From the NCBI RefSeq assembly GCF_001614315.2, contig NZ_LVEG02000018.1:60913-124912 (forward strand): 64,000 nt of DNA. The letters run 5' to 3'. The stretch's first letter is position 1. Every line of letters begins with the position of its first letter. Under the pieces are notes generated by a model. It did no database searches. It was not told where the DNA came from and saw nothing but the letters and a program-made list of their open reading frames with translations. The stretch comes from Halofilum ochraceum (GTDB taxonomy: Bacteria > Pseudomonadota > Gammaproteobacteria > XJ16 > Halofilaceae). Below, one piece after another: positions 8,457-17,903 of this stretch. The position numbers and the translations under genes are program-made.

Positions 8457-9413
8457 ATGACGGCAAGGCATACCAACGTCCCGAACCTGACCGACTTCGA
8501 CCTGAAGCTGCTCCGGGTCTTTCATGCGGTCGTCCAGTGCCAGGGGCTTGCCGCGGCGCAACCGGTGCTCGGTCTGTCGCTGTCCACCATCAGTATCCAG
8601 TTGAAGCAGCTTGAAGAGCGGCTGGGCTTCACCCTCTGCGAACGGGGCCGCAAGGGTTTCGCGCTCACCGAGGAAGGTGAACGCATCCACGACAGCCTGA
8701 AGCCGCTGTTCGAGTCCATCGGCGGCTTCCGCGATGTCGTCGCGGAGGTACGGGGCAGTCTCAGCGGCGATCTGCATTTCGGCGTCGTCGACGCACTGGC
8801 GACCAATCCGGACGCCTCGCTGCCAGCGGCGTTCCAGGCATTCGCCCGGCAGGCACCGGACGTACACCTGCATGTCGACGTCTCCTCGCCGGAAGAATTG
8901 AGCCAGGGGCTCGTCGAGGGCCGTTATCACTGCATCCTCACGCCCGTCCTGCCGGAGCCGGACTCGCTGGACAGCGTCCCCGTGTTCGAGGAGCTGCAAC
9001 GACTCTACTGTGGCGTGGACCACCCCCTGTTCGCCGAGGAGGATACGGAACGGATCCTGGAGGCACTGGAATCCGCGACCTTCGTCGGCAAAAGCTATGT
9101 CTCGCTGCCCTCGATCCGCGACCCGCGCACACAGGTGGAGGGGCCCGTCGTATCGCACATGGAGAGCAATGCCCTGTTGATACTCAGCGGCAGCTATGTG
9201 GGCTATCTGCCTGAACATTTCGCGGCCCACTGGGTCCAGGAAGGCCGGATGCGCGCGCTCGCGCCGGAGCGCATCGCGTTCGCGACGCGCTTTTATCTCG
9301 CGACCCACAAGTACCACTGCTCGCGGTCGGTGCAGGCCTTCCGTGACTGCATGCTGGAGGTGTTGAAGCCCCGCGAGGCAGCGGCAGACGTGGCCTCGGG
9401 GGGATCCGACTGA
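8457..9413 (+). CDS. LysR-family transcriptional regulator
   Basis: 318 residues from the ATG at 8457; a GTG at 8403 would add 18 residues without similarity. The N-terminal winged HTH spans about 11-70 (FDLKLLRVFHAVVQ, then STISIQLKQLEERLG and the wing ERGRKGFALTEEG). The remainder is the two-lobe effector domain. It is divergent from the importer/creatininase operon, which by the usual LysR arrangement it most likely controls in response to the imported compound. The HTH recognition helix has Ile-Gln in place of the common Ser-Arg-Ala pattern (STISIQLKQ). Confidence 0.9.
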   Translation: MTARHTNVPNLTDFDLKLLRVFHAVVQCQGLAAAQPVLGLSLSTISIQLKQLEERLGFTLCERGRKGFALTEEGERIHDSLKPLFESIGGFRDVVAEVRGSLSGDLHFGVVDALATNPDASLPAAFQAFARQAPDVHLHVDVSSPEELSQGLVEGRYHCILTPVLPEPDSLDSVPVFEELQRLYCGVDHPLFAEEDTERILEALESATFVGKSYVSLPSIRDPRTQVEGPVVSHMESNALLILSGSYVGYLPEHFAAHWVQEGRMRALAPERIAFATRFYLATHKYHCSRSVQAFRDCMLEVLKPREAAADVASGGSD

Positions 9414-9478
9414 GGCGGTCGGGCCGGAATTCCGGTGGGGGCTTCAAGGAGGAATGCGGGGTTGCCGGGGCTCGACAC

Positions 9479-9506
9479 TAAAAAGCCCGGCTGGTCGGCC
9501 GGGCTT
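9479..9506 (-). terminator. Terminator of tRNA-tail repeat unit 1 (distal)
   Basis: AAGCCCGGC stem (9483-9491 with 9498-9506) with a run of T on the minus strand. Same position relative to a copied tRNA 3' end as the true tRNA-Glu terminator. Confidence 0.75.
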
Positions 9507-9647
9507 AATTTGTATGGCGTCCCCAAGGGGATGGCGCGACCCATCCATGGGCCGCGTCCTTCGGACTCGCTTCGCTCGCGCCGGATTGCTCCCGGCAATC
9601 CGGTCGAACCCGGAGGGGTACTGCTGCACCCTCGGACACCCCCATAC

Positions 9648-9677
9648 AAAAAAAGCCCGGCTGGTCAGCCGGGCTTT
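9648..9677 (-). terminator. Terminator of tRNA-tail repeat unit 2
   Basis: AAAGCCCGGCT stem (9652-9662 with 9667-9677), loop of 4, followed on the minus strand by a tract of about seven T. Confidence 0.8.
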
Positions 9678-9816
9678 GTTTGTATGGCGTCCCCAAGGGG
9701 ATGGCGCGGCCCGTCCGTGGGCCGCGTCCTTCGGACTCGCTTCGCTCGCGCCGGATTGCTCCCGGCAATCCGGTCGAACCCGGAGGGGTTCTGCTGCACC
9801 CTTGAACACCCCATAC

Positions 9817-9846
9817 AAAAAAAGCCCGGCTGGTCAGCCGGGCTTT
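9817..9846 (-). terminator. Intrinsic terminator of tRNA-Glu
   Basis: AAAGCCCGGCT stem (9821-9831 with 9836-9846), loop of 4, seven T on the minus strand, starting 7 bases after the tRNA CCA end. Confidence 0.85.
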
Positions 9847-9853
9847 GTTTGTA

Positions 9854-9929
9854 TGGCGTCCCCAAGGGGATTCGAACCCCTGTTGCCGCCGTGAGAGGGC
9901 GGAGTCCTCGGCCACTAGACGATGGGGAC
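9854..9929 (-). tRNA. tRNA-Glu (anticodon CTC)
   Basis: 76 bases with CCA encoded. Acceptor GTCCCC pairs with GGGGAC. The D-arm region, the anticodon stem CCGCC/GGCGG around loop CTCTCAC (anticodon CTC) and the T-arm CAGGGGTTCGAATCCCCT are all intact. Closely similar to E. coli tRNA-Glu except for C34 in place of T34. A TTC isoacceptor is not in the window. Confidence 0.97.
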
Positions 9930-10114
9930 CTTGTTCTGGTCGTCACTCACACCGTAACGCGGGCGGTAATTTCGGCAGTAGTGGAGCCGAACCCGCTCCT
10001 GATCGGCCGCATATGATAGTGCAGATCGGCCCGTTACGGAACCACCCCGGGTTCGACGCAGCCCGCTTTCGGGTGGATAATTGTTGCGTGGGCACGCACT
10101 TGCCGGAGGTCGCC

Positions 10115-10660
10115 ATGCGTGTTGCGCGTGATGGACGTTCGATCGAGACGCGTAAGGGCGATATCACGCAGCAGGATGTCGACGCGGTCGTGAACGCCGC
10201 CAACGGCCAGTTGGGGCCCGGCGGCGGGGTCGCCGGGGCGATCCATCGCGCGGCGGGGCCAGAGCTGTGGGACGCCTGCAAACCGCTTGGCGGATGCGGT
10301 GTCGGTGAGGCGAAGGTCACGGACGGATTCGCGCTGCCGGCCCGCTGGATCGTGCATACGGTCGGCCCGGTCTATGGCCGCGATGAACCCTCGGCCGAAC
10401 TGCTGGCGGCCAGCTATCGCAACAGCCTGGCCGCCGCCGATGGGCTCGGGGCCCGGTCGATCGCTTTCCCGGCGCTGAGTACCGGGGCGTTCGGCTATCC
10501 TATGGAGGAGGCAGCCGAGGTCGCGTTGCGGGAATTGCTCGAGGGCCTGCCGGTCTGCTCATCGCTGAGTGAAGTCCGGATGGTGCTGTTCTCGGACGCG
10601 GATGTGGCCGTCCACGACCCGGTCCTGCGGCGTCTCGCGGACGCCGCCGGTTGGGAATAA
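10115..10660 (+). CDS. Macrodomain protein (MacroD-type, ADP-ribose/O-acetyl-ADP-ribose hydrolase-like)
   Basis: 181 residues, a single macrodomain. The ATG at 10115 has a GGAGGT ribosome site 4 bases upstream. Signature blocks are present: KGDITQQDVDAVVNAAN (about 14-30), the glycine-rich ligand loop GPGGGVAGAIHRAAG (33-47) and ALSTGAFGYP (about 123-132). Members of this subgroup remove ADP-ribose from proteins or nucleic acids, or deacetylate O-acetyl-ADP-ribose. No ADP-ribosyltransferase gene is adjacent, so a housekeeping role is more likely than a toxin-antitoxin one. Confidence 0.9.
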   Translation: MRVARDGRSIETRKGDITQQDVDAVVNAANGQLGPGGGVAGAIHRAAGPELWDACKPLGGCGVGEAKVTDGFALPARWIVHTVGPVYGRDEPSAELLAASYRNSLAAADGLGARSIAFPALSTGAFGYPMEEAAEVALRELLEGLPVCSSLSEVRMVLFSDADVAVHDPVLRRLADAAGWE

Positions 10661-10803
10661 TCACCTTCGGGCCATCGATTACGGTTTCGTAACCCCGACG
10701 CCCCGGGGTGGCATTGGCCGGTACCATCCGGTAGCCTCGCGGGTCATTTCGGACGGCCGGTGGCCGACAGGTTTTCAGGCCGATCAGTCGGCGGGGAGTT
10801 GCA

Positions 10804-11445
10804 GTGGATACCCAGGGCGTTCGCGACGCATATCGACGCTACGCACGGCATTACGATCTCTGTTTCGGCGCCATTTTCCATCCGGGCCGCAAACTCGCCA
10901 TCGAGCAGATGGGGATCCAGCCTGGTGACAGCGTGCTCGAGGTCGGCGTCGGTACCGGGCTGTCGATCCCGGAATACCCGGAAGGGGTACACGTAACGGG
11001 GATTGACGTCTCGACGGACATGATCCGTATCGCGCAGGAGCGCGTCGAACGGCTGGAACTGCCGAACGTGAGCCTGATGGAGATGGACGCCGAGAACATG
11101 GATTTCGGCGACGCCCAGTTCGACCATGTCGTGGCGATGTATGTCCTGTCGGTCGCGCCCTACCCGGACCGGGTCATCAACGAAATGCGGCGGGTCTGTT
11201 CGAAGGACGGCGACCTGTTCATCGTCAACCATTTCCGGCATCGGAATCCGATCGTGAGCGGCGCCGAAAAGATGATCGCGCCGCTGTCCAAACTCGTCGG
11301 CTTCCGCCCCGATTTCGCCATGGACGAGTTCGTCGATCAGACGGACCTCGAGGTCCTCGAGACCAAGCCGGTCAACCTGTTCGGCTACTGGACCCTCCTG
11401 CGCGCCAGCTGCGAACCCCGCTCCGCCAGCGCCGCGGCGGCCTGA
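10804..11445 (+). CDS. Class I SAM methyltransferase, PmtA-like (phosphatidylethanolamine N-methyltransferase)
   Basis: 213 residues, GTG start at 10804 behind a GGGGAG site. SAM-binding motif I VLEVGVGTGLS (44-54) and an acidic residue at GIDVS follow an N-terminal YARHYD segment. The order DAYRRYARHYD, VLEVGVGTG, MDAE, FIVNHF closely resembles the Rhodobacter-type PmtA, which methylates phosphatidylethanolamine toward phosphatidylcholine at the inner membrane. A UbiE/Coq5-like or other small-molecule methyltransferase is the alternative. It ends in an Ala-rich tail. Stand-alone gene. Confidence 0.75.
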   Translation: MDTQGVRDAYRRYARHYDLCFGAIFHPGRKLAIEQMGIQPGDSVLEVGVGTGLSIPEYPEGVHVTGIDVSTDMIRIAQERVERLELPNVSLMEMDAENMDFGDAQFDHVVAMYVLSVAPYPDRVINEMRRVCSKDGDLFIVNHFRHRNPIVSGAEKMIAPLSKLVGFRPDFAMDEFVDQTDLEVLETKPVNLFGYWTLLRASCEPRSASAAAA

Positions 11446-11805
11446 GCCGCCTTTACCCATTTCACGTTCGAACAAGCCGCCCCGGCATCAAGTTGTCGGG
11501 ACGGTCGTGTCCGGCGTGGTTCGTGGGTTCCCGCCAAGGCGCGGAGGGCGCCAGGGGACGCGAAGGAATTCGGGTGATGAAAGGCGGGGCCAATGGGGCA
11601 GCCGGCGCGTCCCGTTATCCGCATAAACCGCGCGCGTGCGCTTCGCGCAAACGCGCCTACGGATTCCGGATACGCGTGCTCCGGTACGTAGGCGCGTCTT
11701 CGCCGAAGGCGAATGCGCGCGTCGCTGTCACTCCATTTATCTCTTGGCGTCCCTTGGCGCCCTCCGCGCCTTGGCGAGAACCCAAACCCACGCCGGTCAG
11801 GGCAA
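11446..11805. repeat. Repeat-filled gap: families A and H
   Basis: No gene seen. An inverted pair of family H sequence (TTCTCGCCAAGGCGCGGAGG-like, about 11525-11560 and 11735-11790) encloses family A palindromes (GTAGGCGCGTCTTCG and its complement, 11640-11730). These lie downstream of both the methyltransferase and aroG genes. Confidence 0.75.
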
Positions 11806-12852
11806 TCAGCCCTCGCCCTTCCGCCGCTTGCGGACGGATTCCGCGATCTCGCGCAGGACGCCTTCGGTGCGCTCCCAGCCCATGCAGGCATCGGTGATGC
11901 TCTGGCCGTAGGTGAGTTCGCCATCGCCGCTCTGCTTGCCCTCGACGAGATGGCTTTCCAGCATCATGCCGAAGATGCGGCGATCGCCGCGCCCGACCTG
12001 GTGGGCGATGTCCCGGGCCACGTCGGCCTGGCGCTCGGGTTTCTTGCGCGAGTTGGCGTGGCTCGCATCGATCATGATGCGCTGCGGCAGGCCGGCGTTC
12101 GCCAGCATCTCGGCGACATCGTCGACGCTGGAGGCATCGTAGTTCGGCTGTTTGCCGCCGCGCAGGATCACGTGGCTGTAGGGGTTGCCGGTCGTCTCCA
12201 CGATCGCGGAGCGACCCTCGGCGGTCACGCCGAGGAAATGGTGCGGCTGCGACGCGGAGCCGATCGCGTCGACCGCGATCTGGACGTCGCCGCCGGTGCC
12301 GTTCTTGAATCCGACCGGGCACGACAGCCCGGACGCCAGTTCGCGATGCACCTGCGATTCGGTGGTCCGTGCGCCGATCGCGCCCCAGGTCACGAGGTCC
12401 GCCACGTACTGCGGGCTGATCAGATCAAGGAATTCGGTCCCCGCCGGCAGCTGCATGTCGGCGAGATCCAGCAGCAGTTGCCGCGCCGTCTCGAGCCCGG
12501 CATTGATGTCGAAGCTGCCATCAAGATGCGGGTCGTTGATCAGTCCCTTCCAGCCCACCGTCGTGCGTGGTTTCTCGAAATACACACGCATGATGATGAG
12601 CAGATCGTCGCCCAGCTCTTCCCGCATCCGCTGCAGGCGCGTGGCGTAATCGCGCGCCGCTTCCGGATCGTGGATCGAACAGGGCCCGACAATGACCACC
12701 AGCCGATCGTCGTCCCCGTCCATGATCCGCTGTACCTGCTCGCGTCCGAAATGGACGGTCTCGGCGGCGCGATCGGTCGGTTTGATCATCTCGGCTGGCG
12801 ACTTGAGTTCCCTGATCTCGCGGATGCGCAGATCACCGGTCTGGTACGTCAT
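11806..12852 (-). CDS. aroG: 3-deoxy-7-phosphoheptulonate synthase, class I (DAHP synthase)
   Basis: 348 residues. Condenses phosphoenolpyruvate and erythrose-4-phosphate, the first step of aromatic biosynthesis. Seen: VVIVGPCSIHDP (about 53-64), MRVYFEKPRT (about 90-99), GFKNGTGG (about 192-199) and the metal-site region MIDASHANS (about 264-272), all in AroF/G/H order. Last gene of murA-hisG-aroG, 18 bases after hisG, so histidine and aromatic synthesis may share a transcript. The three feedback classes cannot be separated by eye, so the symbol is approximate. Confidence 0.92.
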   Translation of the reverse strand: MTYQTGDLRIREIRELKSPAEMIKPTDRAAETVHFGREQVQRIMDGDDDRLVVIVGPCSIHDPEAARDYATRLQRMREELGDDLLIIMRVYFEKPRTTVGWKGLINDPHLDGSFDINAGLETARQLLLDLADMQLPAGTEFLDLISPQYVADLVTWGAIGARTTESQVHRELASGLSCPVGFKNGTGGDVQIAVDAIGSASQPHHFLGVTAEGRSAIVETTGNPYSHVILRGGKQPNYDASSVDDVAEMLANAGLPQRIMIDASHANSRKKPERQADVARDIAHQVGRGDRRIFGMMLESHLVEGKQSGDGELTYGQSITDACMGWERTEGVLREIAESVRKRRKGEG

Positions 12853-12870
12853 AAGCGTCCTCGTGGGCGG

Positions 12871-13515
12871 TTATTCAGTGGGGGCCGCGACCGCCTCGCC
12901 GATGGCATCGATCATACCCCGGACCTCGGCGTTGCGTGTTTTCATCGCGGCCTTGTTGACGATCAGCCGACTCGTGATGTCGGCAATGGTTTCGTATGGT
13001 TCGAGGCCGTTCGCGCGCAGCGTGTTGCCCGTGTCGACCAGATCGACGATCCAGTCGGCGAGCCCCACGAGTGGCGCCAGCTCCATCGAGCCATACAGCT
13101 TGATGATCTCGACCTGCCGGCCCTGCGCCGCGAACCAGTCGTGCGTGATCCGGATGTACTTGGTCGCCACGCGGGCGCGCCCCACCGGACCGCCGCCACC
13201 CCCGGCCGGACCCGCGAGCATCAGCCGGCAGGCGGCGATGCCGAGATCCACCGGTTCATACAGGCCCTCGCCGCCGTGCTCGAGCAGCACGTCCTTGCCG
13301 GCGACACCGATATCGGCCCCGCCGTACTGGACGTACGTGGGTACATCGGCCGCACGGACGATGACGAAGCGGACGTCGGGCCGATTGGTCGGCAGAATCA
13401 GGCGCCGGCTCGAATCCGGATCGGTCTCGGGTTCGATCCCCGCCTGCGCGAACAGGGGCAGCGTCTGCTCGAGGATTCTACCCTTGGACAGGGCGATCGT
13501 CAGGGGACGGGTCAT
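12871..13515 (-). CDS. hisG: ATP phosphoribosyltransferase, short form
   Basis: 214 residues: the short HisG, which needs the HisZ regulatory subunit (not in the window). First step of histidine synthesis (ATP + PRPP). Typical order: [14 protein letters not shown] (8-21), [14 protein letters not shown] and the PRPP-binding region [20 protein letters not shown] short glycine run (AGPAGGGGG, about 102-110) in a surface loop is unusual. It lies 22 bases downstream of murA. The common gammaproteobacterial murA-hisG-hisD order is replaced here by hisG followed by aroG. Confidence 0.95.
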   Translation of the reverse strand: MTRPLTIALSKGRILEQTLPLFAQAGIEPETDPDSSRRLILPTNRPDVRFVIVRAADVPTYVQYGGADIGVAGKDVLLEHGGEGLYEPVDLGIAACRLMLAGPAGGGGGPVGRARVATKYIRITHDWFAAQGRQVEIIKLYGSMELAPLVGLADWIVDLVDTGNTLRANGLEPYETIADITSRLIVNKAAMKTRNAEVRGMIDAIGEAVAAPTE

Positions 13516-13537
13516 CTACGGGCTCCTGTCCGCGGCT

Positions 13538-14897
<1,360 letters not shown>

Positions 14898-14950
14898 CGC
14901 CCGCCGCCCGCGTACCCTGCGGCGGGCCCGCCGGCCTCCGCGACCGACGC

Positions 14951-15604
14951 TTACGAGCCGGTCTCGATATCCTCGTTGGCGCGGTTCTTCGCGCGCAGCG
15001 TCGACACGAGACCGTCGACGCCGTTGCTGCGGATCTCGTTCGAGAAGGTCGAGCGATAGTTGGTCACCATGCTGATCCCGTCGATGACGATGTCATACAC
15101 CTTCCACTCGCCATCGTGGAAACGCAGGCTGTAATTGACCGACAGCTCCGGTCCATCGGACTGGATGACCCGCGAACGGACCTTCACACGGTCGTCCCGG
15201 TCACCGGGCTGCAGCGGCAGCAGTTCGAGCTGCTCATTGTCGTACTCCTTGAGCGACTCGGCGTAGGTCCGCAGCAGCAGCTCGCGGAATTCGGTCACCA
15301 GGGCGCGTTTCTGATCATCGCTCGCGTCGCGCCAGTAACGGCCCACGGCCAGCTTCGTCATGGTGATGAAATCGAGGGTCGGCGCAACGATCTCGTCCAT
15401 CTTCCGGCGCAGGAACTCCGCCTCATCGTCGGCCTCGTCGAGATCCTTGCGCAGGACGTCGAGCATCCGATCGGTCACGTCCTGCACCATGGCCTGGGCG
15501 TTTTCCGGGTCCGGTTTCGCGGCTGCGCTCAGGGGTGTAGCCAACAGCACGCCCAGTAACAGGACGGTCAGGCCACGCGTGGTTGCTCGCCACACAGTCG
15601 TCAT
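14951..15604 (-). CDS. mlaC: MlaC, periplasmic phospholipid-binding protein
   Basis: 217 residues. Signal peptide about 1-28 (LTVLLLGVLLATPLSAAA). The mature part has the MlaC/Ttg2D pattern: VTDRMLDVLR, IVAPTLDFITMTKLAVGRYWRDAS, LLLRTYAESLKEYDNE, VNYSLRFHDGEWKVYDIVIDGISMVTNYRSTF. It ferries phospholipids between the outer-membrane MlaA complex and inner-membrane MlaFEDB. MlaF, MlaE, MlaD and MlaB genes are not adjacent, unlike the usual mlaFEDCB operon. It is divergent from mlaA. Confidence 0.93.
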   Translation of the reverse strand: MTTVWRATTRGLTVLLLGVLLATPLSAAAKPDPENAQAMVQDVTDRMLDVLRKDLDEADDEAEFLRRKMDEIVAPTLDFITMTKLAVGRYWRDASDDQKRALVTEFRELLLRTYAESLKEYDNEQLELLPLQPGDRDDRVKVRSRVIQSDGPELSVNYSLRFHDGEWKVYDIVIDGISMVTNYRSTFSNEIRSNGVDGLVSTLRAKNRANEDIETGS

Positions 15605-15812
15605 CGATCGATCTCCATGGGGTTGGCACCGGGACCGTGCCCGCGGTTACCGGGGCCCGTCCGCGCCATTGCAAGGCATCAGGTCGCCGGATTCTACCAC
15701 GGCGCGCGGCGCATGAACGCGCCCGCTGCTGGCGCAGAGGGGGGCGGATTGGCTACGATGCCGCTCGCTGTGCCACCGGGGCCGCCCCTCGCCCGAACGG
15801 ACCGATCGAATC

Positions 15813-16607
15813 ATGGACCAGAAAAGACTCGCGCTCGCGCTCATCGCAGTCGGCGTACTGCTGACCGGCTGCGCCACGGCACCGGAACGCGGTGGCGCGG
15901 CCAATGATCCGCTGGAGCCGTTCAACCGGCGTGTGCACGCCTTCAACGACGTGTTCGACCGCAACATCGCGCAGCCGGTCGCCCGCGGGTACAACGCGGT
16001 GCTCCCGCAGCCCGTCAACCGCGGCATCACGAATTTCTTCCGCAACCTGGGCGAGGTGAGCGTACTGGTGAACAGCGCGCTGCAGCTGAAACCGCGGGCC
16101 ACGGTGATCACCGCCAACCGGCTGCTGATCAATACCACCTTCGGCATCGCCGGCGTGTTCGATGTCGCCAGCATGATGGGCGCGAAGCCCCAGGACGAGG
16201 ACTTCGGCCAGACGCTGGGCTACTGGGGCGCCGATGCCGGGCCCTATCTCGTGCTGCCGTTTCTCGGCCCGAGCAGCGTGCGCGACGGGACCGGCCTCGT
16301 GGTGGATGGCTGGTATGACCCGATCAACTCGATCGATGACACCGCCACCCTCACGGGCATGACGGTACTGCGGGTCGTCGACACGCGCGCCCGCCTGCTG
16401 GGCACCACCGACCTGCTGGGCACCGCGGCGGTCGATCCGTACGCCTACACGCGCGACGCCTGGCTGCGTCGGCGCGTGAACCAGATTTATGACGGCGACC
16501 CGCCGCCCGACGCACTGCCGGACACCGGCAACGGCCAGGGCGAAGACGATTTCGATCCGTTCTCGGACGAGGATGACGACCTCTTCGACAACGGCGCCGG
16601 GAACTGA
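15813..16607 (+). CDS. mlaA: MlaA (VacJ) outer-membrane lipoprotein
   Basis: 264 residues. Lipoprotein signal with lipobox LLTGC (Cys20), then the MlaA domain: NDPLEPFNRRVHAFND, GYNAVLPQPVNRGITNFFRNL, ANRLLINTTFGIAGVFD, FGQTLGYWGADAGPYLVLPFLGPSSVRD. MlaA removes mislocalised phospholipid from the outer leaflet and hands it to MlaC. The C terminus is very acidic (DDFDPFSDEDDDLFD). It is divergent from mlaC and 9 bases upstream of yrbG, so it is probably co-transcribed with the Kdo/Lpt block. Confidence 0.95.
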   Translation: MDQKRLALALIAVGVLLTGCATAPERGGAANDPLEPFNRRVHAFNDVFDRNIAQPVARGYNAVLPQPVNRGITNFFRNLGEVSVLVNSALQLKPRATVITANRLLINTTFGIAGVFDVASMMGAKPQDEDFGQTLGYWGADAGPYLVLPFLGPSSVRDGTGLVVDGWYDPINSIDDTATLTGMTVLRVVDTRARLLGTTDLLGTAAVDPYAYTRDAWLRRRVNQIYDGDPPPDALPDTGNGQGEDDFDPFSDEDDDLFDNGAGN

Positions 16608-16616
16608 ACACCCCTT

Positions 16617-17585
16617 ATGCTGATTTCCATCGCCGCCGTCGTCTTCGGCCTCGCCCTGCTCGTGTGGAGCGCGGACCGGTTCGTGCTGGGCGCGTCGGCG
16701 ACCGCCCGCGATCTCGGTGTATCGCCGCTGGTGATCGGGCTGGTGATCGTCGGCTTCGCCACCTCCTCGCCCGAGATGCTGGTCGCCGGCTTCGCCGCAA
16801 TGCAGGGCAATCCCGGACTCGGGATCGGCAATGCCGTCGGCTCGAATATCGCGAACATCGCACTGATCCTCGGTGTGTCCGCGATCCTGAGGCCACTGGT
16901 CAGTTCCTCGAACATCCTCACGCGGGAACTGCCGCTGCTGATCGGCGTGAGCGTGATCGCGGTGCTGGTGATGCTCGACGGCGGCTTCAGCCGCGTCGAC
17001 GGCGTACTCCTGCTACTGCTGATGGCCGGCGCGATGGTGTTCATCCTGCGCCAGGCCGTCAGCGAGCAGGAAGGCGACGACCCGCTGGCGGCGGAACTGA
17101 CCGAGCAGATCCCGGGCACACTGCCCCTGCGTCAGGCGGTTTTCTGGCTCGTACTCGGCTTCGTACTGCTGATGCTGAGCTCGCGCATGCTCGTCTGGGG
17201 TGGCGTCAATATCGCGGAAACGCTCGGTGTCAGCGATCTCGTCATCGGCCTGACCATCGTCGCGGTCGGCACCAGCCTGCCGGAACTCGCGGCAGCGGCG
17301 GCGGCCGTTCTGAAGAACGAGTACGATCTCGTCCTCGGCAACGTGATCGGCTCCAACCTGTTCAATACGCTCGCCGTACTCGGTCTGCCCGCGGTAATCG
17401 CGCCCGGCGCGATCCCGCCGGAGGTGCTCACGCGCGACCTGCCGGTGATGTGCGTGCTGACGCTGCTGCTGGTCCCGGCCCTGTTCCACCGACGTGGCCG
17501 CAGCGGACGCATCGGCCGCGTCGAAGGCGTGCTGCTGCTCGCCAGCTTCCTTGGCTACCAGAGCTGGCTGTTCATCACGCTCTGA
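16617..17585 (+). CDS. yrbG: Calcium/sodium antiporter (CaCA family, YrbG)
   Basis: 322 residues, about ten membrane spans as two inverted halves. Each half has the ion-binding alpha repeat: ATSSPE (48-53) with GNAVGSNIAN (71-80), then GTSLPEL with GNVIGSNLFN (about 241-250). Inner-membrane cation/Ca2+ exchange. Its place between an mla gene and kdsD is the same as in E. coli. The start 9 bases after mlaA suggests co-expression. Confidence 0.93.
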   Translation: MLISIAAVVFGLALLVWSADRFVLGASATARDLGVSPLVIGLVIVGFATSSPEMLVAGFAAMQGNPGLGIGNAVGSNIANIALILGVSAILRPLVSSSNILTRELPLLIGVSVIAVLVMLDGGFSRVDGVLLLLLMAGAMVFILRQAVSEQEGDDPLAAELTEQIPGTLPLRQAVFWLVLGFVLLMLSSRMLVWGGVNIAETLGVSDLVIGLTIVAVGTSLPELAAAAAAVLKNEYDLVLGNVIGSNLFNTLAVLGLPAVIAPGAIPPEVLTRDLPVMCVLTLLLVPALFHRRGRSGRIGRVEGVLLLASFLGYQSWLFITL

Positions 17586-17624
17586 GAAGGGCGAAAGGGC
17601 TGAGGGCTGAGAAGATTATCTGCG

Positions 17625-17761
17625 GTAGGCGCGTTTTCGCCGAAGGCGAACGCGCGCGGTGTTGGCGCGGCGGCGGATACCGTGTGCACCGTACCGTGCC
17701 GCCCCGGCGCGCTGCGCGCATTCGAACGGCGCTCAACCGCGCCATTCGAAGACGCGCCTAC
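17625..17761. repeat. Family A palindromic element, 137 bp
   Basis: Bounded by GTAGGCGCGT at the left and ACGCGCCTAC at the right, with the inner hairpin TTCGCCGAAGGCGAA next to the left end. Same termini as the 252-bp copies flanking mgtE, but with a shorter middle. Confidence 0.8.
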
Positions 17762-17774
17762 GGAGCGAGCCGTA

Positions 17775-17820
17775 CCCTTGGCCCTTGGCCCTTGGCCCTT
17801 GGCCCTTGGCCCTTGGCCCT
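17775..17820 (+). repeat. Heptamer array (GCCCTTG), about 6.6 units, before kdsD
   Basis: Uninterrupted 7-base units ending 83 bases before the kdsD ATG. It is followed by a looser GCCGCCT/GACTCCT run and a -10-like TACACT at 17860-17865. One of five such arrays in the window. Confidence 0.9.
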
Positions 17821-17903
17821 GCCGCCTGACTCCTGTCGCCTGACTCCTGCCGCCTGCATTACACTGGCGTCTGGACCGCCGTTCCCGCCGGAGTCGAAAT
17901 CCC

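Larger units (their letters stand above)
9507..9853 (-). repeat. Two tandem tRNA-Glu 3'-end repeats, period about 170 bp (rtT-like)
   Basis: The last 18 bases of the tRNA-Glu gene, CCA included, recur at 9515-9532 and 9685-9702; the genuine end is at 9854. Spacing is 170 and 169 bases. Each copy is followed (minus strand) by a GC-rich terminator and about 120 bases of nearly identical spacer carrying further inverted repeats (GGCGCGGCCC/GGGCCGCG and CCGGATTG/CAATCCGG). No integrase is nearby. The layout matches the E. coli tyrT distal repeats, where about 178-bp units carry the last 19 bases of tRNA-Tyr and give rise to rtT RNA. Confidence 0.85.

Noticed and set aside
9479..9929. Integrative-element attachment sites at the tRNA-Glu 3' end
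   Set aside because: The duplicated tRNA end would fit att sites, but each comes with a terminator and spacer at constant 170-bp steps and there is no integrase or cargo.
9435..10016. Coding sequences (Tpr-like, Arg/Pro/Ser-rich) in the tRNA-Glu repeats
   Set aside because: Repetitive frames on both strands arise from the tandem units. E. coli tyrT also has a small Tpr frame, but I see no ribosome site or codon bias supporting one here.
17586..17903. Small gene between yrbG and kdsD
   Set aside because: The gap is fully explained by a family A element and a heptamer array; no ribosome site.
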